A stretch of DNA of 64,000 bases from Typhlomys cinereus (Eukaryota; Chordata; Mammalia; Rodentia; Platacanthomyidae): the NCBI GenBank assembly GCA_023101885.1, contig JALPQD010000360.1, positions 1,628,574 through 1,692,573 of the forward strand, written 5' to 3'. Position numbers and translations under genes: made by a program. Under the pieces are notes generated by a model, which worked only from the letters and a program-made list of their open reading frames with translations, was not told the origin of the DNA and ran no database searches. This document shows positions 46,198-55,977 of this stretch, piece after piece; the stretch's first letter is position 1; each line of letters starts with the position of its first letter.

Positions 46198-46233
46198 CCG
46201 GAAGTGATTGCCGCGCGGGGCATCCACTTCCGG
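46198..46233. promoter_or_regulatory. Inverted pair of ETS-family sites
   Basis: CCGGAAGTG at 46198-46206 and its exact reverse complement CACTTCCGG at 46225-46233, 18 bases apart. This is the classic ETS/GABP/ELK core. Occupancy is inferred, not shown. Confidence 0.75.
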
Positions 46234-46244
46234 TCCGGGGCCTG

Positions 46245-46310
46245 CGGCGGCGGCGGCGGCGGCAGTGGCGGCGGCGGCGGCGGCGGCGCGGCGGCGGCGG
46301 CAGCGGCGGG
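46245..46310 (+). repeat. (CGG)n repeat in the Tnrc6a leader/promoter
   Basis: GGC/CGG triplets broken by an AGT interruption near 46264, a GCGCGG slip near 46288 and a CAG near 46301. It lies within or immediately before the 5' UTR. Interruptions suggest a stable allele. Confidence 0.85.
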
Positions 46311-46319
46311 TCGGTGTAG

Positions 46320-46328
46320 AAAATGGCG
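46320..46328 (+). promoter_or_regulatory. YY1-type motif AAAATGGCG overlapping an upstream ATG
   Basis: It resembles the YY1 consensus AANATGGCGGC, normally found just downstream of the start site on the sense strand. The motif's own ATG opens the upstream ORF at 46323. Confidence 0.55.
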
Positions 46329-46376
46329 CTGGTGCAGCGGCTCGGGCCTGTCCCCGCGGCGCTGCGGAGGGCTTGA
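46323..46376 (+). promoter_or_regulatory. Upstream ORF in the Tnrc6a leader
   Basis: ATG at 46323, 17 sense codons (MALVQRLGPVPAALRRA) and TGA at 46374-46376, 51 bases before the main ATG. It lacks A/G at +4 of strong type only partly: the context AGAAAATGG has A at -3 and G at +4, which is a good Kozak match. If transcription starts upstream of 46323, it should reduce or tune initiation at 46428. Confidence 0.6.
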
Positions 46377-46427
46377 GGCTCGCGAGCCTGGTTCACTGCG
46401 CCCCACTCGCTCGTGCACTTTACACAC

Positions 46428-46432
46428 ATGAG
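46428..46432 (+). CDS. Tnrc6a: Tnrc6a coding segment of exon 1 (ATG AG)
   Basis: Start codon at 46428-46430 followed by two bases of codon 2 (AGA, Arg), which is completed by exon 2. The context ACACACATGA has A at -3, a usable Kozak position. The ATG is chosen because joining it to 46869 gives the known MRELEAK start. Confidence 0.9.
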
Positions 46433-49400
46433 GTGAGCGCGGCCGAGGGGCGTCTTGGTTCCGGGCGGGAGCCGCCTCGGGGGCAGGGGGGGGGGCCCGC
46501 TGCCGCAGGAAGCCACCATCTCCCCTCCCTCACTTTCTCCCTCTCCCTTTCTCGGGCTCGGCGGGCGGCGGTGGGAGGGCGCGGGACTGCACTTGTGCGG
46601 AGACCCTGGCAAGGCGAGCCCGGGGGGGAGAAGGCCTCGAGGCGGCGCGGGACCCGACGCGGGGCTGAGGCTCGCCCTGCTTCGCGGGCCCGCCCGCCCG
46701 CACGCACGCACGCCCCGCCGCTCGCCTGCTTCGCGGGCCCGCCCGCACGCCCCGCCGGCCCGCAGTCGGCTGCTGCCGCAGCTTTGTGCCCCTCCCCCAC
46801 TGGCGCGCTCTGCCGCAGCGGCTCGGTTTTCACAGCGCAACCCCCCCCCCTTTTTTTTTAAATTTCAGAGAATTGGAAGCTAAAGCTACCAAAGACGTAG
46901 AAAGAAATCTTAGCAGGTAAGATGGGCGAGCTTTGCTTCAGCTTCCCTCCCACCTACCCCACCCCCACTCCCACACCCGCACCCGCACCCACACCCCCCC
47001 AGTAATCATCATGTCTTTCCACTCTGCTCCGGCCTTTTCTGGGTTTTAAGAAGTTCCCCCGTGTCAGTTGCTGTCGCACGCAGAGAACCTTCGGGAGCAA
47101 AGGCCTCAGGGAATATTGCAAGGAGGGATTGCGGGGAGATGCGTAATTACGCGTGTGTTCCTTTCTGTAGAGGAAGAGAGACAAAAAAAGCAAAAGGCAA
47201 TTCTTGTAAACTTAGTTAAAGCATTCTCACCCTCTTAGAATTTAATTAGGGGACTTGTGCATTAATTACTATTGTAAATGGTTGCAGGCATTGTGTGAGT
47301 CATGATTGAGGCGGCCCTTATGGCGGGCTGTCAAACTGTTTTGGCTTCCCCGTTATTACTTTGTAGATAAATTGTTGCCTTTATAAAAAGATACTATGTT
47401 ACTGTGTGTTCGAATTTTTTTCTCTTTACACACTGTAATGGGGCGGATTCTGTTGTACTGGAAGCAGTTTTGTCCTTGAACTTTTACCAAGCATGAACTG
47501 CGTTTTGTTTTCCTTTGAAAACTACATCGTGGCTGTGCTCAGTGCTCTTACTATCTGTCAACTGTTAAAAACATTAAAAATTTCTGCCCAATAAGTGGTT
47601 GTAGCTTCGGTCCGGCCTGTGTGCTTTTTGTACCAGTAACTTAAACCATCAAATATTAATTACCTCCGAGAGAGTAGTTGAAATTTTTCAGTAAATGACT
47701 ATGGAGTGAACAGTCGTGCATGCTTCCTCAGTTGAAATTTTTCTCTCCTAAAAAATGCTTTTCTGATAATATTTTGGCTTCACTGAGTTACAGTTGCTTC
47801 AGCGTCAGGGAATTGCACTATATTTAAGTTTTTCAAATTCATTTTCTAACAGTTTTTCTTTCTTATTCCCCTTTTTGTATCATATTGAGACACTGACAGA
47901 AACTTCAAGATTAATAACATCTGAATAGCTTTCACTTACAGTAAAATGAAATTTCACCAATTTTAGATCTAAATGTACTTTTGTGTATTGGTGGTAAGTT
48001 TAGATTAGGTTATTAACATGGTACAAATGATGATGACTATTTTTTACCATATACAGTTGTCTCAACTTTCAGCTCTTTGAATTTATAAATATTAGTCTGT
48101 TTCACGAGTTGTCAGAGTCCGTTCATTTGGCATGGAATGGGTATCTTGGGCTTACCCAATGAGAGGTTTTCCATTAGGCAAAATAATTATGGGATCATTT
48201 AAAGAGAAATTAATTAAGCCTGATACCACTGTCTATATATCTAAACAAGGTTTCTCGTCAAAAAACTAGTGAAGAGTAACACGAGCGAGCCAGACAAACA
48301 AGGCTAAGTTATTAAAGGTGTCATTTCAGCAGCAGGTAGATCCTGGGGTTTGGGATCTACTTCCCTGTCCATTTTTTTTTCCAGGTAACTGTATAGGTGT
48401 CATCTCTATGAGAGTTTGGAGGACATAGAGAATCATTGTACCACAGGCATAATTTTCACATGTTGTAGGGAGCCTGCCTTGGACTGTGTCAGTTTGAATT
48501 CCAGCTCTGCTTTTTAAAAAACGACCTTGACTCTTGGCGAGTCACTGGGCCTCTCTGTGGAATCTGTGAAAGGAGAGGCTCTGACCAGCCGGTCGCTAAG
48601 GCCTGTTGAGTCCCTTGGGTTACATAAAAAGTAATCAAATGCAATCTGTGCCCACCAAGGGCATTTACAATCTGGTTGGAAAACTCTAGTAAGTACATAA
48701 ATAACAATACAAGGTAGCTTATATAGGGTCAAAAGAAGTTACCGTTCCGTCCATATACATGAAGATCTTCAGTTGGTCATAGATGTTTGAAAAAGAAAAA
48801 CAAATACCAAAGAGATTTCAAGGCAGTGTGCCCAATGAGAGTTTTAGACGTCAAAGATACTCGAGTAAGAATAGCGGTGATTAGATGGGCAAATGCTTTC
48901 TGTTTCCCAAATAAGAATTTATCTTTACTGGTGCCCTACTGAGGAAGCATGTTAAATTATTGTTCACTCCATAATCATTTACTGAACATTATCTATTACT
49001 AGAGAGGGGAAGATTGTGAGTTGATAAATTTGTTAAATGTTCATTATCTGCCTGGCATACTTCCATAAAGACTTCCATAATTCACCTGATCTTTGAAAGT
49101 CTCTGTGAGATAGATACTGCTGTTATCCCAATTTTATGGACAAAGGATTTGACGGTAAAGGTTAAGTAACTTGCAGGAGGCCAAACCCTGAGTAATCACA
49201 AGAGTTGTTAGCCTTTGTATTGTATTAAATTGTCTCTTTTTGAAGGTGTGGTTCTTGTCTTTCAAAAATTTGGAGATTTCATTCAGGAAGTAAAGCCCAC
49301 TTATGCATTCAGCGTATTTGCCTTGGAGTTTCTCAGCTTGGGCACTGTTCACATTTTGGATCAGCTAATGATTATGAGCATTGTCCTTTGCATTATCCCA

Positions 49401-52400
49401 TGCGCAGCATCTGCCAGAGTATTCCCTGCCCAGTGTTTGTAATGGTCAAAAATGTTTCCAGGTACTGGGGGATGCAAAGGACAAAAATCAGCCCTGGTTG
49501 GGAATGATGTATTTACTTAAGCTCTTAAGCATCTTTTTGTACTATGGAAGCACAAACTTCAGTATATGGCTCTCCTGTTTGATGACTATCTTCTCTGCAT
49601 GTCGTTGTTGGTAAATTCCTTTTCCTGTACTAAGTGGCAAAACCTTCTTAAAACAGTGTGTTGGGTATCCAAGGTCAGATACACAGAGCAGCACAAGGCA
49701 TAGCTTTAGCTCACTTCCCTAGGTAATTCACTGAATTTAAAATCCAGTTGGCCCTTACTCTGACAGTACCATTTGTGTTCAAAAGAGGGAGCTGTACTGT
49801 CTAGATGAGGGAATCCATTTTGACTAGCAGAATACAGGAGCAAGCCCCCAATCCAGTGAGACAGGAGTTCCATCTGGCAGAAGGTAAGCAGTTCAGTCAG
49901 ATGGTCATATAAGGCTTGCACTGCAAACTGGGTGGGACTAGATATGGAAATCCCTGGATGTCAGGCAGAGAAGCTTGATCATTATGTTTAGGTATGGGGA
50001 GCCACTTCCTGCCTTTAGGGTAAGGCATTAGTGTGGTAGGAAACTCTGAGCTGGGATTTGTGGCTAAGTGAATTCTAGGTGAGAGTTAGTGAAGATTTGG
50101 ATGAAAAGAAAGTGTGAGATGCCCGAGGAAGTGGAAACTGGGATTTCAGAGATGATTAATGGTAAGAAATGAGGGGTCTTCATCTAGCATGAGTGCTTCA
50201 AATGGAGCAGAAATAGGTGTTTGTGTGAAGGGAGACACTGGTTAGTTAAATTTTCCATTTGCGGATGTGCAGTACTTCATCAGTATAAATAACTCCGTTG
50301 TAATTTTCAAAAATTATTATTGGAGGCTGAAATTCTAAAGTCATTGGTGTTTAGAAGTGACCATGAGTTTAGGTAGAAATTAGCATTTACTTCTTCATAT
50401 TTGAAGTGAGAAAATTATGGTTGAGACGGCCAGTGTTAAAGTGTCTAGCAGTTGACTGGAATTCAGACATGCCTTTTCACTCCACTTGTATGTTCTCAGA
50501 ATATAGTATTCTTTTTTTTTTTTAATTATTATTATTTATTCAACTGTGTGCATGTGCGTGTGTATGTGCGCACGTGTGTGTGTGTGTGTGTGTCTGTGTA
50601 CGTGTAGAACCACGGACGAATTCGCGAACCACCATGGACTCCTCCATCTCCTTCTGCCCCGGGATTCACAGGCTCCGCCCTACCAGGACCACAAGCGCAG
50701 GCCACCCCTGCTTCCGCCTGGCATCTATACGTGAGATCTGGGATCCGAGCTCAGGACCTTCCGCCTGCAAGGCGGAGGCTTAATCCCTGAGCCATCTCTC
50801 CAGCCCAGAATATAGTATTCTAATTGCATGACAAATGTAACATTTTCTTTTCAGAAAGACACCATCTTTACGATTTATTTTATGTCACTCCAGTGATTTC
50901 TATGGTGTAGGTATACTGTCCTAAGTAGAAGTTAAAACAGTTCATGCTATTATTTTTCCCTCATAAACCAGCTGCTAAGTGCCATTGTATATGGAATGTT
51001 ATTAAAGGTGCTATAGACCATATAGTGTAGCATCTGAGCTGGGACCCCTTCTGAACTCTTCGCTTGGAATAGCAGGAGTAGACCAGGGATTAGTTCCTTC
51101 AACTAAAGTGAGTCTTGTGATTGATCTTTCATTTAGAAAGAAAAAAGCCTTTGATTTTTTTTAAGCTTTTCTGTTGCTTGCTGTGATATGGCTTGCAAGC
51201 TAGCAAACTCTAATGACAAATTTATTTCTAGCTTAATTTGTCAACTTTTGGTAAATTAATTGGTAGAATATATGTATCCAAACCATGAGTTTAATTTAAA
51301 ATTGTAATAACCCTCTGGGAAAATTTGAATATAAACATCATAAAAAGAATGCAGTCCAATTTCTTCGGAATTTTGGCTTGTGAAATGTGTCAAAGTATAA
51401 AATGGACTTTACAGTTCCATTTTATGACAACTCCAGGAAAAGCATTGCCTATGAAGGGAAAGATTGAAATGGGATTAGATTATCTATTTAGTCTGACTCG
51501 TCTTATTTCTGTACGAAGGAAAGTCCCCTCCCATTTCTCATTTAAAAAACCATTCTGATCTTGAGCAGAGTAACACAACGAGTGCAGCGAACCATGTTTT
51601 CCTATCCAGAATTACCAGGGATGATTTTGCCCCCAAGTACACAGCACGGATTGCACAGGATGAGGGTGTTCTGAATAATCCTAGAATCGGACCTGGAATG
51701 CTTAACTCTGCAGTACTGTTTGGTCCACTTTCTGTCTTTCTGAATTGTCTTAATGAGATTTCTTTTCCTAAATTCCTTAACTCAGGGTTGTGTCAGCTGC
51801 CTTGTTTCTGAAGCTTCTTGCGTCAGGAGCAGTTCCCTGTTCCTTTCATGACAGATCACTTTTGCATGTAGACTTCAACCTGGATGTCTTGTCATCTCTG
51901 AGTGACCAGATTTAGGTGAAATTTTTTCTGGCAGAACTGTCTTCTGGCTGATGGCGTGTGTGTTCAATGCATTCCCCTCACCCTCCTCCTTGGACATTTT
52001 TAAATAAGATCACTGGATGATTATTCAGTACCTGGATGACTAAACTGATCTAACTAGGCTTCCTTCATTTTAGAAAAAGCCAGTTAGTTAAACCCAAAAT
52101 GCAGTTTTAAGTGTTTGAAATTATACAAATTACTAGTCTTGGTGGTAGTGACTGCTGCCTTTTTAAAAAAAGATTTTGAAGGTAGTTAGCTCCCTTATTG
52201 TTAGACATGAAAATTGCTTTTTTTCTGTTTGATCAGTGATAGATTGATAAACTTTAGTGTTTTTCGTTTTTCATTTTTAAGTGTTTTAGATAATTTATTT
52301 TTTGAGTGATTGATTGATTGTATCAGAGAGCACTGTGTGTCCCTGTGGAGGACCAAGGGTAACTAAGGGAATCATCCTGGATTGCTTCTTTTGCTTTGCT

Positions 52401-52562
52401 CTGGGATTTCCCAGAGTGGGAAGTACATGGCCGCTTATTGATGTTTTTATGTGGGATCTGAGATCCAGGACCTTTTACTTGTGAAGCAAAGTCTTAACCC
52501 CTGAGCCATCTCTCCGGCCCTGATAAACTTCTTAAGAAAATGAAACACTAGTTTTCTAACAA

Positions 52563-52596
<34 letters not shown>

Positions 52597-55500
52597 CAGA
52601 GGGCACTGTGTGTACCTGTGTAGGTCCAAGGGTGACATGGGTAATCGCCCTGGATTGCACTACCTCTGCCTCCTCTTCACTTTGCTTGGAAGGTTCTGCC
52701 TTCCAAGAGCTGGAAATACAGGCACTGCCATTTCCATCTGACATTTTTATATGGGATGTGGGATCTGGAATCCGAACTCAGAACCTTCTGCTTTCAAGGA
52801 AGAAGTTTAACCTTAGAACTCTCTCTCCAGTCTCTTGGGGTTTGTTTTGTTTGTTTTGTTTTGTTTTGTTTGTTTTGTTTTGTTTTGTTTTGAGACAGAT
52901 TCTTGCTTGGTAGCCCAGATTGATACGGAACATGTGATCCTCCTGTCTCTGCATCCTAGTTCTGAGAATACAGGTCTCTCCCCTCACCCCCATGCCTAGC
53001 ATTTAAGTTAATGTAGCATTGTGTCAACAAAATAGGGATGCTTATCCTGAGTCTACATAGGGACCATAATTGAAGTGCTTTGACTACTTTAATGTGTGCT
53101 TGAAAAAAACAACAGGATATGGCTCTCAGCATTTATTAGATTTCCAGAGATCATTACTTTTTAAAGATTTAATACTATATTATAGGAAGAGTGTCAGAAG
53201 AGCTAGCAGATTCAAAAGAGAAAATAAAATTTCAGTAAGGCACAGTTTCTTACTCTGAGGAAAATCCATGAACATGAATATATTTAAAGATTTCTTATTT
53301 TAAGTGTGATTTGCATACTCTGCATGTTTGAATTGGCTAGGAAGCAGGAATCTGAGAGCATTTCCACTTAACCAGGGAAAAGCATTTTGAATTTTCAGTA
53401 GCAGTGTATTATATGACAGTGACTCAGCTGACTTCCCTTTTTAAACAGAATGTTGAAAACAGATTGAAACCTCGTTGAGGAGCTTTATACTTTGAACCTT
53501 AAGATACTTTCTGCAGACAACAATTGATTGGGTTCTTTATAACAACGAATAATACTAAGCTAATTCACCTGTTCTGTTCTTCCTGGTAGGTTTCAGTCAG
53601 ATAACACCTATCAAGCAGTTTGCTTCGGTGTTATATTTTTATTCTTAGGACATTATGTTTTATGATTTTTATTACTTTCTCATATTCTGCATGTTCCCCT
53701 ATAGCATGTATGTGAGGGAGCAAAGAGATGGTGCTGTCTGGTGCCTAAATATTCACTGATTTAAATGTATTGTTTTACTTTTTGCTAGTTGTCTGTATAA
53801 AGAATATCAGAAAATGCATTTTATTTGTGATTCTTTTGAGCAGTGTGAGACATGAAATTTAGAAGTGAGGATGTACATGGTAATAGAGAACCTGAAGTCC
53901 CGGTTCCATCCCAGTGGTAAACTCAGCATTTGGGAGGTGGAGTTGAGGAAGTTCGAGGTCATCCTCAGTTCATAGCAAGTTCAATGTCAGCCTGGACTAC
54001 ATTAGACCCTGTCAACAAATAAAAAAGTATAAACACAGAGGGGCTGGAGAGGTGGCTCAGGGGTTAAAGCCTCTGCCTTGCAGGCGGAAGGTCCTGAGTT
54101 CGGATCTAGACCCCATGTATAGACGCTAGGCGGAAGCGGTGGCGGCCTGCGTTTCTGGTCCTGGTAGGGCGGAGCCTGTGAATCCCGGGGCAGAGTGAAC
54201 AAGGAGGAGGTGGAGGCGGTTCATAGTGGTTCCCAAATTTGTCCGTGGTTCTACATACACATATACACGCCACACACACACACAATTTAATAAATAATAA
54301 AATAAAAAGTATAAACACAGAAAGGAGTATAAAATGTTCATTCTCTACACTATTTACTACAAGTAAGCATTTTTGTATTTGTGTATGTAATGGGTGAATG
54401 TACATGTGTGGTATATGAATGTATGTATCTGTCAATTTAGGTGCACATGTAGCATGGCATATGTGTAGAGAAAGAGGACCTTTCTCTGTCTTGTTTGAGA
54501 TTGTCTTTACCACTCCTGTGTAAGCTAGACTGGCTGACCCATGAGCTTCTGGAGATTCTTAGATAGTCACCTCCCGTTTCCCATGAGGATTTAGGGATTC
54601 CCGATGCCTATGCCATTCTGTCTGCCCTTTCCATGGGATCTGGGGATCTGAATTGAGGTTGTCAGGCTTGTGTGGCAAGAACTTTACTCATCCACTGAGC
54701 CATCTCTCCAGCCTAGGCTAACCATTCAGACACAGTTATAAACCTGTTAGAAACTTGTTGGTTCTCCCCAGTAATTACTGAATTAACAGTTCAAACTTCT
54801 TTGCTGCTTATCAGTTTAGTGCTGGCTTTATTCACATTGCTTATTGTATATACCATTCTCTATCCCCCTTCTCCTCTCCCATATAATGCAGGCTGGCCCA
54901 GATCTGGTGATCTCCTGCCTCTCCATAGTATTTCGTGATTACAGGCATGGTCTCTGCATTTCTTACTGGTAGCTCTATTGAGATATAAAAATTGCATGCC
55001 TTAAAATTTACAATATTAACACCCATAAAGTATAGGATCTGCTTTCAGTTACTACTGTGATTTCAGAACACTCCCACACTCCCAAAATCCGAAATGTAGT
55101 AACACTTAGTCTGTCCTCCAGCCCTTGCCAGCTACTAAAGTACTATAGATTTTTCTGTTCTGGACATTTCACATGTATGGAATTGTGTACTATAATTCCT
55201 TTCTATCTGTTTTATTTATCATAAGGTTATCATAAGGTTTTCAAGGTTTATCCATGCTATAGTGTGTTTGCAGGAGTTCATTCCTTTTAAAGGGTGAAAA
55301 ATATCCCATTTTTTGGATAAACCATCTTTTTCTTTTTATTTATATATTTTTATTCTGTATTGCATGTGCAAATATGTCCTCAACTCTGTGTACCACATTT
55401 TATTCTCTATCAGTTGGTAGGCATTTGAATTGTTTTCACTTGAATAATGCTGTTTATATTTGTGTACCATTATTTTATGGATGTAAGTTTCACTTCTGTA

Positions 55501-55920
55501 TTTGAATCTGTACCTGGAAATGGAGCTGCTGGGTCTAAAGGTAATTCTTTCTTTTTGGCGGAGCTACCAGACATTCTTGCCAGCAATATATGAAGGGGTT
55601 CAGCTTCATATCCTTGCCAACACTTGTTACCCTAGTTACTTTATTGTGGTTTTGATTTACATTTCCCTAATAATCAAAAAGTTGAACATATTTCTCTGTC
55701 CTTATTGACTGTATACTTTTTTATTTGGAAAAAAGGTCTATATGTATGTTTTTCCCATTTTTACATTTTAAGTGGTTCGGTTTGTTTGTTTTTAAAGACA
55801 TGGTCTCTTGATGCCCAGGCTGTCTTCAGATTCACTAAGTTGCTGAGACTGATCTTGGTCTTCTTGCCCTCACTTCTTTTTTTTTTTTTTTTTTTAATTT
55901 TTTTTATTTATTCAATTGTG

Positions 55921-55977
<57 letters not shown>

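Larger units (their letters stand above)
46250..46432 (+). other. Tnrc6a: Tnrc6a exon 1: 5' UTR plus first 5 coding bases
   Basis: The 3' end is fixed by the donor ATGAG|gtgagc at 46432/46433, a strong consensus site. The 5' end is an estimate. The motifs suggest initiation around 46240-46310, because ETS sites usually lie just upstream and an AAAATGGCG YY1-type site just downstream of such TATA-less starts. The leader holds most of a CGG repeat and an 18-codon upstream ORF. No TATA box is visible. Confidence 0.75.
45850..46840. promoter_or_regulatory. CpG-island promoter of Tnrc6a
   Basis: The only long CpG-dense block in the window, with abrupt borders: a 24-base A run at 45825-45848 on the left and a T run at about 46852 on the right. 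It has many CG dinucleotides and GC boxes (GGGGAGGGGCCGGGCGG near 45928), no TATA box, and the Tnrc6a first exon on its right half. Constitutive, dispersed initiation is inferred from this type of promoter. Confidence 0.92.

Noticed and set aside
46154..46861. Long open frames (up to 228 codons) on both strands of the CpG island
   Set aside because: They follow from GC richness and few stop codons, overlap each other on opposite strands, and are crossed by the Tnrc6a splice sites.
46869..46872. Alternative exon 2 acceptor at 46870/46871
   Set aside because: It would give M-R-I-G and shift the frame relative to exon 3; the upstream AG restores the known protein.
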